DNA of 64,000 nucleotides from Pseudomonas inefficax. Its GTDB lineage: Bacteria > Pseudomonadota > Gammaproteobacteria > Pseudomonadales > Pseudomonadaceae. Position numbers and translations under genes: made by a program. Where the stretch lies: contig NZ_OPYN01000224.1 in assembly GCF_900277125.1 (NCBI RefSeq), forward strand, positions 1 to 64,000, given 5' to 3'. Below the pieces are notes generated by a model. That model did no database searches and was not told where the DNA came from. It saw nothing but the letters and a program-made list of their open reading frames with translations. Shown here piece by piece: positions 9,746 to 21,026 of the stretch; the first letter of the stretch is position 1, and every line of letters starts with the position of its first letter.

Positions 9746-10060
9746 CTAGCGATGTGGCAGCGTCCTGGATCTCGCCGTGCTGGCGGGGCGTTTCTTGTCC
9801 TTGAGCCAGATGATCTTGGCCGATGTCGGCTCCGCTTGTGGGTAACTGCCGACACAGGCATTGTGGCGCTCCGGGAGGGAATCCAGGTAGGCCTTGATCA
9901 CTTCGAACTCTGCGTGGCTCAGGCCACGCAACTCCAGCTCGGCTGGCATCTCGTCGCGCAATCGCACCGAGGTCCTGGCCACTTCCAGTGCCAGGCCAAG
10001 CCGGTCGATCAGGCGTTCGTATAGCTCCGGTCTGATTGCGGGTAGCTGCGTCTCTCCCAT
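9746..10060 (-). CDS. Small uncharacterised protein
   Basis: 104 residues, not recognised. The first 65 residues look helical (LYERLIDRLGLALEVA, then AEFEVIKAYLDSLPER), and the C-terminus is basic (DKKRPASTARSRTLPHR). ATG 10060 has a good Shine-Dalgarno site (GAGGTG, 5 bases upstream), which supports translation. It is divergent from leuS and upstream of the ydcF-like gene. No signal peptide, membrane segment or metal motif is visible. Function unknown. Confidence 0.6.
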   Translation of the reverse strand: MGETQLPAIRPELYERLIDRLGLALEVARTSVRLRDEMPAELELRGLSHAEFEVIKAYLDSLPERHNACVGSYPQAEPTSAKIIWLKDKKRPASTARSRTLPHR

Positions 10061-10110
10061 CCGTTCACCTCATTGAAGATAAGAATATCTCCCCCCACAC
10101 CTGAGCTTAG

Positions 10111-12894
<2,784 letters not shown>

Positions 12895-12900
12895 TGGCAA

Positions 12901-12929
12901 CGCCCGCCCGCAGCCACTGCGGGCGGGCG
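12901..12929 (+). terminator. GC-rich hairpin between leuS and lptE
   Basis: Perfect 12-bp stem CGCCCGCCCGCA/TGCGGGCGGGCG with loop GCCAC, 6 bases after the leuS stop. No U-tract follows (AACAGGCCCACAAGG), so it is more likely a partial attenuator or 3'-end stabiliser than a strong terminator. Confidence 0.45.
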
Positions 12930-12954
12930 AACAGGCCCACAAGGGAGCAACAAC

Positions 12955-13560
12955 ATGATCAAACGCAATTTGCTGGTAATTGGCCTGGCGGTCATGCTCA
13001 GCGCCTGCGGTTTCCAGCTGCGCGGCACCGGCTCTACCGAGCTGAGCGTGAAGGAAATGGACGTCAGCGCACGCAACGCCTACGGCCCGACCGTGGTTCA
13101 GCTGCGTGAAGTACTGGAGCGCAGCGGCGTCAACGTGCACGCTGGCGCACCGTACCGCCTGGTGCTGACCAACGAGCAGGAGCGCGAGCGCTCGGCGACC
13201 TACAACAGCGGCAACCGTACTGCCGAGTACGAGCTGACCACCGTGCTGAACTACAGCATCCAGGGCCTGAACAACCTGGAGCTGATGAGCGACAAGCTGG
13301 AAGTGCGCAAGATCTACTTGCGTGACGGCTCGAACATCACCGGCTCCGAGCAGGAAGCCGACCGCGCCCGCGAAGAAATGCGCCGCGACCTGGTCAACGC
13401 CATGGTCGTTCGCCTGCAGATGCTGACCCCGTCCCAACTGGACGAGCTGCAGCGTCAGGCCGACGAGCGTGCCAAGGCCGAAGCCGCTGCACTGGACGCC
13501 GCTCGCCGCCAGCAGGCCGAGACGCCTCAGCAGTCGCCACTGGAAGTACCGGGCAACTAA
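12955..13560 (+). CDS. lptE: LPS-assembly lipoprotein LptE
   Basis: Outer-membrane lipoprotein that plugs the LptD barrel for LPS export. It has a lipoprotein signal peptide ending in the lipobox LSAC (Cys18), then GFQLRGTGS and the family pattern TNEQERERSATYNSGNRTAE. 201 residues. ATG 12955 follows AAGGGAGCAACAAC. The leuS-lptE-holA order matches E. coli and other gammaproteobacteria. The C-terminal A/E/Q-rich tail is low complexity. Confidence 0.92.
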   Translation: MIKRNLLVIGLAVMLSACGFQLRGTGSTELSVKEMDVSARNAYGPTVVQLREVLERSGVNVHAGAPYRLVLTNEQERERSATYNSGNRTAEYELTTVLNYSIQGLNNLELMSDKLEVRKIYLRDGSNITGSEQEADRAREEMRRDLVNAMVVRLQMLTPSQLDELQRQADERAKAEAAALDAARRQQAETPQQSPLEVPGN

Positions 13561-13566
13561 GCCCGA

Positions 13567-13590
13567 GCGGGGTACCTTCGGGTGCCCCGC
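13567..13590 (+). promoter_or_regulatory. UUCG-tetraloop hairpin ahead of holA
   Basis: GCGGGGTACC-TTCG-GGTGCCCCGC forms a 10-bp stem (one U-G wobble) closed by a C(UUCG)G tetraloop, ending 9 bases before the holA ATG. No Shine-Dalgarno motif is visible between hairpin and ATG. It may affect lptE 3' stability or holA initiation. Confidence 0.5.
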
Positions 13591-13599
13591 CTGTATCCC

Positions 13600-14637
13600 A
13601 TGAAGCTCGCCCCCGCCCAACTCAACAAGCACCTGCAAGGCGCCCTGGCACCGGTCTACGTGGTCAGCGGCGACGACCCGCTGCTGTGCCAGGAAGCCGC
13701 TGACGCCATCCGCAACGCCGCGCGCCAGCAGGGCTTCGACGAACGCCAGGTATTCAGTGCCGACGCCAACTTCGACTGGGGTACCCTGCTCCAGGCCGGC
13801 GCCAGCCTGTCCCTGTTCGCCCAGCGCCGCCTGCTGGAGTTGCGCCTGCCCTCGGGCAAGCCCGGTGACAAGGGCGCTGCTGCGCTGATGGAATACTGCG
13901 CCAACCCCGCCGAAGATACTCTGCTGCTGGTCAGCCTGCCCAAGCTCGACGGCAGCGCACAGAAGACCAAGTGGGGCAAGGCGCTGATCGAAGGTGCCCA
14001 CTGCCAGTTCATCCAGATCTGGCCGGTGGATGTGCACCAGCTGCCACAGTGGATCAATCAGCGCCTGCAACAGGCCGGCCTGTCGGCACAGCGTGACGCC
14101 GTCGACCTGATTGCCGCGCGCGTGGAAGGCAACCTGCTGGCGGCCGCACAGGAAATCGAAAAGCTCAAGCTGCTCGCCGAAGGCAACCAGATCACTGTGG
14201 AGACCGTACAGGCCGCCGTCGCCGACAGCGCCCGTTTCGATGTCTTTGGCCTGGTCGATGCCATTCTCAACGGCGAAGCTGCGCATGCGTTGAGGATGCT
14301 TGAAGGCTTGCGCGGTGAAGGCGTGGAGCCACCGGTGATTCTCTGGGCCCTGGCCCGAGAGTTACGCCAGCTGGCGGGGCTGGCCCAGCAGTTCAGCCAG
14401 GGCGTACCGCTGGACAAGGCTTTCAGCCAGGCCCGCCCGCCGGTCTGGGACAAACGCCGGCCATTGGTCAGCAAGGCCCTGCAGCGCCTGTCGGCGCAGC
14501 GCTGGGCGCAGTTGCTGCAGGATGCCCAGCGTATCGATGCACAGATCAAGGGCCAGGCCGAGGGCTCGCCCTGGACAGGCCTGGCGCGCTTGTCGCTGCT
14601 GATGGCCGGCCAGCGCCTGACACTACCTCCCGAGTAA
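13600..14637 (+). CDS. holA: DNA polymerase III subunit delta
   Basis: Clamp-loader delta subunit that opens the beta clamp. The 345-residue protein starts MKLAPAQLNKHLQGALAPVY, with PVYVVSGDDPLLCQEAADAIR typical of HolA, and a C-terminal helical domain ending ARLSLLMAGQRL. ATG 13600 is preferred over GTG 13582 because it matches the family N-terminus, although neither has a clear ribosome binding site. It lies 39 bases after lptE. Confidence 0.93.
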   Translation: MKLAPAQLNKHLQGALAPVYVVSGDDPLLCQEAADAIRNAARQQGFDERQVFSADANFDWGTLLQAGASLSLFAQRRLLELRLPSGKPGDKGAAALMEYCANPAEDTLLLVSLPKLDGSAQKTKWGKALIEGAHCQFIQIWPVDVHQLPQWINQRLQQAGLSAQRDAVDLIAARVEGNLLAAAQEIEKLKLLAEGNQITVETVQAAVADSARFDVFGLVDAILNGEAAHALRMLEGLRGEGVEPPVILWALARELRQLAGLAQQFSQGVPLDKAFSQARPPVWDKRRPLVSKALQRLSAQRWAQLLQDAQRIDAQIKGQAEGSPWTGLARLSLLMAGQRLTLPPE

Positions 14638-14645
14638 TGGGGCCA

Positions 14646-14733
14646 CTGTGGGAGCGGGCATGCCCGCGAATCAGGCGACGCGGTGGATGGCACCGGCTTC
14701 GCCGGTGTTCGCGGGCACGCCCGCTCCCACAGG
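14646..14733. repeat. Composite REP pair with inner hairpin
   Basis: REP units (CTGTGGGAGCGGGCATGCCCGCGAA and complement) flank a linker containing CACCGGCTTCGCCGGTG (14691-14707), itself a perfect hairpin. Same class as 36196-36283 and 54391-54478. Lies between holA and arfA. Confidence 0.9.
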
Positions 14734-14839
14734 GCTGCAATGCCCCCAGCATCTCGACCATATACACAATCAATTGGCCCCACCCTGCCCCAAGCCCCTA
14801 CAGTGCGCCGCGAAACCCACCCAACCCGGGAACCCCGCC

Positions 14840-15004
14840 ATGAGCAAAAAGCCGAAAAAGCACGGCCCCAACAAGGCCAAGTCGATCATCGCCCAACCAC
14901 TGTTCCGCTGCCGCCAGGAACGGCCAGACAAGGGCAAAGGCAGCTACCGCCGCGAAGCCTTCCAATCGAGAGATTGGGAGGCTTCCTACTTTTTGGCTGC
15001 ATGA
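14840..15004 (+). CDS. arfA: Alternative ribosome-rescue factor ArfA
   Basis: 54-residue ArfA, which rescues ribosomes stalled on non-stop mRNA together with RF2 when tmRNA is limiting. The conserved block is KAKSIIAQPLFRCR...KGKGSYRREAF...DWEAS. ATG 14840 gives the short family N-terminus (MSKKPKKHGPNKAK); the longer reading from 14648 comes from the REP. The end of the gene overlaps an intrinsic terminator (14954-14995), so most transcripts should end before the TGA, the self-regulatory design known for this family. Confidence 0.9.
   Translation: MSKKPKKHGPNKAKSIIAQPLFRCRQERPDKGKGSYRREAFQSRDWEASYFLAA
14954..14995 (+). terminator. Intrinsic terminator inside the arfA coding region
   Basis: 14-bp stem GAAGCCTTCCAATC/GATTGGGAGGCTTC with one U-G wobble and a GAGA (GNRA) tetraloop, then CTACTTTTTGG. 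The U-tract lies about 8-12 bases before the arfA TGA, so terminated RNA would have no stop codon. Confidence 0.8.
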
Positions 15005-15064
15005 AAGCATCGAAAGCGCAGGCATGGTATGGTCGTCACCTGACCTGCAATTCTGGATCTGTGA

Positions 15065-16381
15065 ATGCTCCTCAGTCTTCTCCCCCGCTGGAAAACCCGT
15101 CAGCTGATCGCGGCCTCCAGTTTCATCCTGCTAGTGGCCTGCGCAGAAAAGCCCACCGCCGCCGATGCCCTGCCGCTGGCCCCTGCCCAGCCCACCCCGG
15201 TGGTGACCCTGCCCGGTACGACGCCCGATACCAGCACTGAAATCCAGCCTCTGCAAACCTTCGCGCAATGGCAAGCAGGCTTTCGCCAGCAAGCCCTGCA
15301 AGCCGGCATTTCGCAGGACACCTTCGACCGCGCCTTCCTCGGCGTCACCCCCGACATGGACGTGATCAAGGCCGATCGCAGCCAGCCGGAGTTCACCCGT
15401 CCGGTATGGGAATACCTCGAAGGCGCCCTGTCGCCTTTGCGCGTGCGCAACGGCAAGAAGCTGCTGGAACAGAACGCCGAACTGCTGACCCGCATCGAGC
15501 AAAGCTATGGCGTCGATCGCCAAGTGCTGGTCGCGGTATGGGGCATGGAAAGCAATTTCGGTCAGTTTCAGGGCAACAAGTCGGTGATCCGCTCGCTGGC
15601 TACCCTGGCCTATGAGGGCCGCCGCCCGCAGTTCGCCCAGGACCAGCTGATCGCCGCGCTGCAGATCATCCAGCATGGCGATATCCTGCCTGAGGCCATG
15701 CGTGGCTCGTGGGCCGGCGCCATGGGCCAGACCCAGTTCATCCCGACCACCTACAACACCCATGCCGTAGACTTCGATGGCGATGGCCGCCGTGACATCT
15801 GGAACAGCACGGCAGACGCCCTGGCCTCGACCGCGCACTACTTGCAGAGCTCGGGCTGGAAACGTGGCCAGCCGTGGGGCTTCGAAGTACAGGTGCCGGC
15901 TGACTTCGATTACTGGCAGGCCGATGGCGCCCTGCGCAAGCCGGTGAGCGAGTGGCTGGCGATGGGCGTGAAACTGCCAGCCGGTACCCAGTTACCGGTG
16001 GGCAGCAACCAGCTGTCTGCCGCCCTGCTGCTGCCAGCGGGCGCGCGTGGCCCGGCGTTCCTGGTACTGGACAACTTCCGCGCCATTCTCAAGTACAACA
16101 ATTCGTCGTCCTACGCGCTGGCGGTAAGCCTGCTGGGTGACCGCTTCACGGGCTGGGGCTTCATTGCCGGCAGCTGGCCAAAAGAAGACCTGCCGCTCAG
16201 CCGCAGCGAGCGCATGGAGCTGCAGAACCTGTTGAACAGCAAAGGGCACGAAGCCGGCAATGCCGATGGCATCATTGGCGCCAATACCCGCAAGGCGATC
16301 CGCAATGCGCAGCAGGGGCTTGGGTGGCCGGCGGATGGGTATCCGACGCACAAGCTGCTCGAGAGCCTGCGTCAGCAGTAA
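15065..16381 (+). CDS. Lytic murein transglycosylase, MltB-like lipoprotein
   Basis: 438 residues. The lipoprotein signal ends at LLVAC (Cys26). The catalytic SLT_2 (family 3) domain covers about residues 60-360 with the catalytic Glu in WGMESNFGQFQGN, plus AGAMGQTQFIPTTYN and VDFDGDGRRDIWN. A C-terminal peptidoglycan-binding domain (RMELQNLLNSKGHEAGNADGIIGANTRKAI) follows. Cleaves glycan strands to 1,6-anhydromuramyl products. A second family-3 enzyme (mltB) is at 22028. ATG 15065 is chosen. It starts 60 bases after arfA. Confidence 0.9.
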   Translation: MLLSLLPRWKTRQLIAASSFILLVACAEKPTAADALPLAPAQPTPVVTLPGTTPDTSTEIQPLQTFAQWQAGFRQQALQAGISQDTFDRAFLGVTPDMDVIKADRSQPEFTRPVWEYLEGALSPLRVRNGKKLLEQNAELLTRIEQSYGVDRQVLVAVWGMESNFGQFQGNKSVIRSLATLAYEGRRPQFAQDQLIAALQIIQHGDILPEAMRGSWAGAMGQTQFIPTTYNTHAVDFDGDGRRDIWNSTADALASTAHYLQSSGWKRGQPWGFEVQVPADFDYWQADGALRKPVSEWLAMGVKLPAGTQLPVGSNQLSAALLLPAGARGPAFLVLDNFRAILKYNNSSSYALAVSLLGDRFTGWGFIAGSWPKEDLPLSRSERMELQNLLNSKGHEAGNADGIIGANTRKAIRNAQQGLGWPADGYPTHKLLESLRQQ

Positions 16382-16385
16382 CCTT

Positions 16386-16505
16386 GGGGCCGCTACGCGG
16401 CCCATCGCGACACAAGGCCGCTCCTACAAGCGATCGCGAACCATCGGGGTAACGCGCTCTCCTGTAGGAGCGGCCTTGTGTCGCGATGGGCTGCAAAGCA
16501 GCCCC
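16386..16505. repeat. REP-like inverted repeat, type B
   Basis: A second repeat family: CATCGCGACACAAGGCCGCTCCTACA facing its complement, with GGCCGCTACGCGGCCC on one side and GGGCTGCAAAGCAGCCC on the other. Between converging transglycosylase and ldcA. Also at 33709 and 62714. Confidence 0.85.
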
Positions 16506-16512
16506 GGCAATC

Positions 16513-17451
16513 TCAAGCCTTGAACAAGTCCTGCTCCAGCACCAGCGTTTGCTGGACACTGTCCAGCCTGACCCGAGCCCCCAACGGCAAGCACACATTC
16601 GGGTCACAATGCCCACTGCGCCACCCGGCCAGCACCGGCACACCCAGTGGCGCGAAGATATCCTTTAGCAGGGGCGTCAATGCCGCAGTGGTAATCCCGG
16701 CAAAATCCCCTACCAGAACACCCTTCACCCCCTCCAGCTTGCCCGCCAGGCGCAGCTGGGTGAGCAAGCGGTCCACCCGGTAAAGCGGCTCGTTGACGTC
16801 CTCGATGAACAGGATGCAGCCCTGCGTATCCAGCTCGGCAATCGTCCCCAGGGTCGCGCCCAGCATCGACAGGTTGCCGCCCAGAAGCGGCCCGCTGGCC
16901 ACCCCATGCAGCACGCTGCTCAAGGCGAAGTCAGCAGGGTGCTCGATCTGCTCTCCGGCCCGCACATGCCCACCCAGCTGCGCCAGCAACGAAGCCTCGG
17001 TTGGCGCCAACTTGCCCCCCAGCAGGTCGGCATTGAGCATCCCGCCATGGAAGGTGAGCATCCCGGTATGCCGGTAGATCGCCGTGTGCAGCGCGGTGAT
17101 GTCGCTGTAACCGATCAGCGGTTTGGGGTTGCGCCGGATCAGTTCGAAATCGAGCTGGTCTAGCAGGCGCATGCTGCCGTACCCCCCACGCATGCACAAA
17201 ATGGCGTCGATGGCCGGGTCGGCAAAGGCATCATGCAAGTCCTGCAACCGCTGCTGGTCCGGCCCCGCCAGGTAGCCCTGGGCTTGGTGTGCCCCTGGGT
17301 AGATCCGGCACCGGTAGCCGCGCTCGGCAAACCATCGGGTGGCCTTCTCGGTATCCAGCCGGGCAGGGCCAGCGGGCGCAACGATGCCAAAGCAGGCGCC
17401 GGGCAGCAACGCCATCGGCAGATAGGGTTGGATACGCTCAAGGCAATTCAC
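16513..17451 (-). CDS. ldcA: Murein tetrapeptide LD-carboxypeptidase (S66)
   Basis: Cytoplasmic serine peptidase removing the terminal D-Ala from recycled muropeptides. S66 features: GIVAPAGP near the N-terminus, the nucleophile region CMRGGYGSMRLLDQLD, GYSDITALHTA, GGNLSMLGATLGT and the Glu of LFIEDVNEPLYRVDRLL. GTG 17451 is chosen because AAGGAG lies 6 bases upstream; this gives 312 residues, normal for the family. Longer in-frame readings lack a binding site. Separate from the lip genes. Confidence 0.9.
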   Translation of the reverse strand: MNCLERIQPYLPMALLPGACFGIVAPAGPARLDTEKATRWFAERGYRCRIYPGAHQAQGYLAGPDQQRLQDLHDAFADPAIDAILCMRGGYGSMRLLDQLDFELIRRNPKPLIGYSDITALHTAIYRHTGMLTFHGGMLNADLLGGKLAPTEASLLAQLGGHVRAGEQIEHPADFALSSVLHGVASGPLLGGNLSMLGATLGTIAELDTQGCILFIEDVNEPLYRVDRLLTQLRLAGKLEGVKGVLVGDFAGITTAALTPLLKDIFAPLGVPVLAGWRSGHCDPNVCLPLGARVRLDSVQQTLVLEQDLFKA

Positions 17452-17525
17452 ATGCAACTCCTTGCAGGTCGAAGGGCGTGATTCTATTCGCGTGGGCCAA
17501 ACCCGAGCACAAGGAAACCCCCTCA

Positions 17526-17566
17526 ACAAAAATGCCGATGCCGCCTTCCGGCATGCATCGGCATTT
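17526..17566 (-). terminator. Intrinsic terminator after lipA
   Basis: On the minus strand AAATGCCGATGC...GCATCGGCATTTTTG: a perfect 12-bp stem with a 13-base loop and a T5 run, 15 bases beyond the lipA stop. Ends the long minus-strand block. Confidence 0.85.
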
Positions 17567-17580
17567 GGCCCAAACTTTGA

Positions 17581-18597
17581 TCAGAGCTTGATCTTGGCTT
17601 CGTGAGCCTGCTGGTCAGCGTGGTACGAAGAACGTACCAGCGGGCCGGAGGCAACGTTCTTGAAGCCCATCTTGTAACCTTCCTCGGCGAACCATGCGAA
17701 GGTGTCCGGGTGGACGAAACGCTGCACCGGCAGGTGGCTGCGCGACGGTTGCAGGTACTGGCCGAGGGTGAGCATGTCGATGTCATGCTCACGCATGCGG
17801 TGCATCACTTCGATCACTTCCTCGTCGGTCTCGCCCAGGCCGAGCATCAGGCCCGACTTGGTCGGTACGTGCGGCACCAGCTGCTTGAACTTCTGCAGAA
17901 GGTCCAGCGACCAGTCGTAGTCCGAACCCGGACGCGCGGCCTTGTACAGGCGCGGTACGGTCTCGAGGTTGTGGTTGAACACATCCGGCGGCTCTTGCGC
18001 GGTAATCTCCAGGGCAATATCCATGCGCCCACGGTAGTCCGGCACCAGGGTCTCTAGCTGTACGCCCGGCGACAACGCACGGATTTCGCGGATACAGTCG
18101 GCAAAGTGCTGGGCACCACCGTCACGCAGGTCGTCGCGGTCCACCGAGGTGATTACCACGTACTTCAGGCGCAGGTCGGCGATGGCAACCGCAAGGTTCT
18201 TCGGCTCATCGAGGTCCAGCGGTTTCGGCCGGCCGTGGCCAACGTCGCAGAACGGGCAACGACGGGTGCAGATGTCGCCCATGATCATGAAGGTGGCGGT
18301 ACCTCCGGAGAAGCACTCGCCCAGGTTCGGGCAGGACGCCTCTTCACACACGCTGTGCAGCTTGTGCTTGCGCAGCAGCTGCTTGATACGGTCTACCTCG
18401 GGCGACACCGGGATACGCACGCGAATCCAGTCGGGCTTCTTCGGCAGCTCTTCGGTAGGGATGATCTTCACCGGGATGCGCGCCACCTTTTCGGCACCAC
18501 GCAGCTTGACCCCGGCTTCCACCTTCTTCGGCGCTGGGCGCGGGGTGGCATCCTGGGAGGGTGTCAGGTTCGGCACGGCTTCTTGCACAGTTGTCAT
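17581..18597 (-). CDS. lipA: Lipoyl synthase
   Basis: Radical-SAM enzyme inserting two sulfurs into protein-bound octanoate. Both clusters are visible: auxiliary [12 protein letters not shown] and the radical-SAM [13 protein letters not shown]. 338 residues with an N-terminal extension of about 50, usual in pseudomonads. It starts 2 bases after the lipB stop and ends at a clear terminator. Acts after LipB. Confidence 0.97.
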   Translation of the reverse strand: MTTVQEAVPNLTPSQDATPRPAPKKVEAGVKLRGAEKVARIPVKIIPTEELPKKPDWIRVRIPVSPEVDRIKQLLRKHKLHSVCEEASCPNLGECFSGGTATFMIMGDICTRRCPFCDVGHGRPKPLDLDEPKNLAVAIADLRLKYVVITSVDRDDLRDGGAQHFADCIREIRALSPGVQLETLVPDYRGRMDIALEITAQEPPDVFNHNLETVPRLYKAARPGSDYDWSLDLLQKFKQLVPHVPTKSGLMLGLGETDEEVIEVMHRMREHDIDMLTLGQYLQPSRSHLPVQRFVHPDTFAWFAEEGYKMGFKNVASGPLVRSSYHADQQAHEAKIKL

Positions 18598-18599
18598 AT

Positions 18600-19247
18600 T
18601 CAGTCGATTCCGCCCGTGAGGGTCGTCTGCTCAGCGTAGTCGAGGTGCTTGACCAGCTGTCCGCGCAGCCTTGTCCTGACCTCGTCGAGTTCGATCGGAC
18701 CTGCCAGGTCGCGCAGCTGGGTCATCGCCAGCCCCGCATAGCCGCAGGGGTTGATTCGGCGGAATGGCGCAAGGTCCATGTCCACGTTCAGGGCAAGGCC
18801 GTGGAACGAACGGCCGTTGCGGATTCGCAGGCCGAGGGAGGCGATTTTCGCTCCGTCGACATAGACGCCCGGGGCATCGGGCTTGGCCGCGGCCTGGACA
18901 TCGTAACTGGCGAGCAGGTCGATGAGCGTCTGCTCGATACGGCTGACCAGCTCACGCACGCCAAAACCCAGTCGCCGCACATCCAGCAGCAGGTAGGCCA
19001 CCAGCTGCCCGGGGCCATGGTAGGTCACCTGGCCACCGCGATCGGTCTGTACCACCGGGATGTCGCCCGGCACCAGCAGGTGCTCGGCCTTGCCGGCCTG
19101 GCCCTGAGTGAAGACCGCAGGGTGCTCGACCAGCCAGACTTCATCCTGGCTGTCCGTGCTGCGCTGCTCGGTGAAGCGACGCATGGCCTCCAGCACCGGT
19201 TCATAGGGCTGCAGGCCAAGCTCGCGAAAACCGAGGCAGGCGGACAT
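18600..19247 (-). CDS. lipB: Octanoyl-ACP:protein octanoyltransferase
   Basis: Transfers octanoate from ACP to E2/GcvH lipoyl domains. Family motifs [38 protein letters not shown] (lysine and oxyanion region) and the catalytic Cys in [13 protein letters not shown] are present. 215 residues. The ATG shares one base with the ybeD stop (TGATG), so translation is coupled. Confidence 0.96.
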   Translation of the reverse strand: MSACLGFRELGLQPYEPVLEAMRRFTEQRSTDSQDEVWLVEHPAVFTQGQAGKAEHLLVPGDIPVVQTDRGGQVTYHGPGQLVAYLLLDVRRLGFGVRELVSRIEQTLIDLLASYDVQAAAKPDAPGVYVDGAKIASLGLRIRNGRSFHGLALNVDMDLAPFRRINPCGYAGLAMTQLRDLAGPIELDEVRTRLRGQLVKHLDYAEQTTLTGGID

Positions 19248-19522
19248 CAGAGCACCATTTTCACGATGCCGGTAGCGCGCAGGGCGCTGTTGATATCGTG
19301 CAGCTGGTTCTCGCTTTCGGCAACGATGTGCAATTGCACGGTGGTGTATTTGCCTTCCTTGCTCTGGCGCTCGGCCAGGGTGGAAAGGTCGACCTTGGCG
19401 TGCTTGCTCAGGATCTCGATCACCGTGTCCTTGAAGCCGACAACGGTGTCACCGATGACCTTGATCGGGTAATCGTCGCAGGGGAATTCGATCTTGTGCG
19501 ACTTGACGTCTGGTTCGCTCAT
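19247..19522 (-). CDS. ybeD: YbeD (DUF493) family protein
   Basis: 91-residue DUF493 protein with [16 protein letters not shown] near the N-terminus and an ACT-like beta-alpha fold ([20 protein letters not shown]). Function unsettled; it is commonly found between dacA and lipB, as here, which suggests a link to lipoate synthesis or cell-wall genes. Overlaps lipB by one base. Confidence 0.9.
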   Translation of the reverse strand: MSEPDVKSHKIEFPCDDYPIKVIGDTVVGFKDTVIEILSKHAKVDLSTLAERQSKEGKYTTVQLHIVAESENQLHDINSALRATGIVKMVL

Positions 19523-19558
19523 GGCGGAAACGGCCTCGTAAGCCGTGGCAACAACAAC

Positions 19559-19581
19559 GCCCCCGCTGGATACGCGGGGGC
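19559..19581 (-). terminator. Hairpin between dacA and ybeD
   Basis: Perfect 8-bp stem GCCCCCGC/GCGGGGGC with a 7-base loop, 15 bases after the dacA stop on the minus strand. The following minus-strand sequence is GTTGTTGTTG, so termination would be partial. Confidence 0.5.
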
Positions 19582-19595
19582 ATGCAGGTCACGTA

Positions 19596-20756
19596 TCAGT
19601 TGAACAACCCGTAGAAGAATAGACGGATGCTATCCCACATACGGCGGAAGAAACCACCTTCCTCGACGCCATCGAGGGCGATCAGGTCGGCGCTGTGAAC
19701 CACTTTCTCGTCCAGTTTGACTTCCACTTTGCCGATCACGTCACCTTTGGCGATTGGCGCGGTGAGCTGCGGGTTCATGGTCATCGAAGCCTGAAGGCGC
19801 TTCAATTGGCCTTTAGGCATAGTCAGGGTCAGGTCGTTGGCCAGGCCGGCCTTCACTTCGCCAGTCGCACCTTTCCAGACCGGCGACTTGGTCAGCTCGG
19901 TGCCCTTCTGGTAGAAGGTCTGGGTTTCGAAGAAGCGGAAGCCGTAGGTCAGCAGCTTCTGGGTCTCGGCAGCACGCGACTGCTCGCTGTTGGTACCGAA
20001 CACCACGGCGATCAGGCGCTGGCCATCGCGAACGGCCGAAGCCACCATGCAGTAGCCGGCTTCGTCGGTGTGGCCGGTCTTCAGGCCATCGACGGTCTTG
20101 TCACGCCACAGCAGCAGGTTGCGGTTTGGCTGCTTGATGTTGTTCCAGAAGAACTCTTTCTGCGAGTAGATGGCGTAGTGGGCCGGGTCGACGTTGATGA
20201 TCGCACGGGCCAGGGTAGCCATGTCGTGAGCCGACGAGTAGTGCTCCGGGTGCGGCAGGCCGGTCGGGTTCATGAAGTGGCTGTTGGCCATGCCCAGGTC
20301 GGCAGCGGTCTTGTTCATCATGTCGGCGAAGGCGTCTTCGCTGCCGGCGATGTGCTCGGCCAGGGCGACCGAGGCGTCGTTGCCGGACTGGATGATGATG
20401 CCGTGCAGCAGGTCGCTGACGGTCACCTGGCTGCCCACCTTGATGAACATGCGCGAGCCACCGGTACGCCAGGCGTTTTCGCTGACGGTAACCGGGTCGT
20501 TTTCACCGATCTGGCCGCGGCGGATGTCCAGGGTGGCGATGTAGGCGGTCATCAGCTTGGTCAGGCTGGCCGGCGGCAGGCGCTCGTCACCGTTGTTCTC
20601 GACCAGCACGTTGCCGCTGGACGCGTCCATGAGTACGTAGGACTTGGCTGCCAGTTGCGGTGGTGCCGGCGTCATCTGCTCAGCCGCGAAGGCAGCAGGC
20701 GTGATCATCAGCAGTACGGGCAGGCAAAGTCGTTTGGCAAGGTTGGTGATGTTCAT
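19596..20756 (-). CDS. dacA: D-Ala-D-Ala carboxypeptidase (PBP5/6 type)
   Basis: Low-molecular-weight penicillin-binding protein trimming pentapeptide side chains. A signal peptide (LPVLLMITPAAFAAEQ) is followed by the peptidase S11 domain: S64-x-x-K67 in PPASLTKLM, SGN in IIQSGNDAS, KTG in DGLKTGHTDEAG. A beta-rich PBP5_C domain and a C-terminal amphipathic anchor (FFRRMWDSIRLFFYGLFN) complete the 386 residues. Last of the morphogenesis genes, separated from rlpA by a REP. Confidence 0.96.
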   Translation of the reverse strand: MNITNLAKRLCLPVLLMITPAAFAAEQMTPAPPQLAAKSYVLMDASSGNVLVENNGDERLPPASLTKLMTAYIATLDIRRGQIGENDPVTVSENAWRTGGSRMFIKVGSQVTVSDLLHGIIIQSGNDASVALAEHIAGSEDAFADMMNKTAADLGMANSHFMNPTGLPHPEHYSSAHDMATLARAIINVDPAHYAIYSQKEFFWNNIKQPNRNLLLWRDKTVDGLKTGHTDEAGYCMVASAVRDGQRLIAVVFGTNSEQSRAAETQKLLTYGFRFFETQTFYQKGTELTKSPVWKGATGEVKAGLANDLTLTMPKGQLKRLQASMTMNPQLTAPIAKGDVIGKVEVKLDEKVVHSADLIALDGVEEGGFFRRMWDSIRLFFYGLFN

Positions 20757-20940
20757 CCGTCTCTCGAAAATCGCTAATGGTCTGATGTTCCCTGGGCAAG
20801 ATCATGTGCCCAGCGCCAGTCAGGCTAGTTTTTGTGGCCGTAGGCCAGGCTCGCAAACTGCGGCTTTATGTCGCTGCGGGCAAAAGCCAACATTGTACAT
20901 GCCCGCGCCCGGCAATTCATGACAAAACCGACAGTTTGGT

Positions 20941-21022
20941 GTTGCCTTCTTCGCGGGCGCGCCCGCTCCCACAGGGTTTCGCATGCCCCTGTGGGAGCGG
21001 GCGTGCCCGCGAAGAAGGCAAC
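20941..21022. repeat. REP pair, type A, short form
   Basis: Near-perfect long palindrome with outer arms GTTGCCTTCTTCGCGGGC/GCCCGCGAAGAAGGCAAC and about 15 bases in the centre. It starts 4 bases beyond the rlpA stop and may act as its 3' end. Confidence 0.9.
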
Positions 21023-21026
21023 GCGG

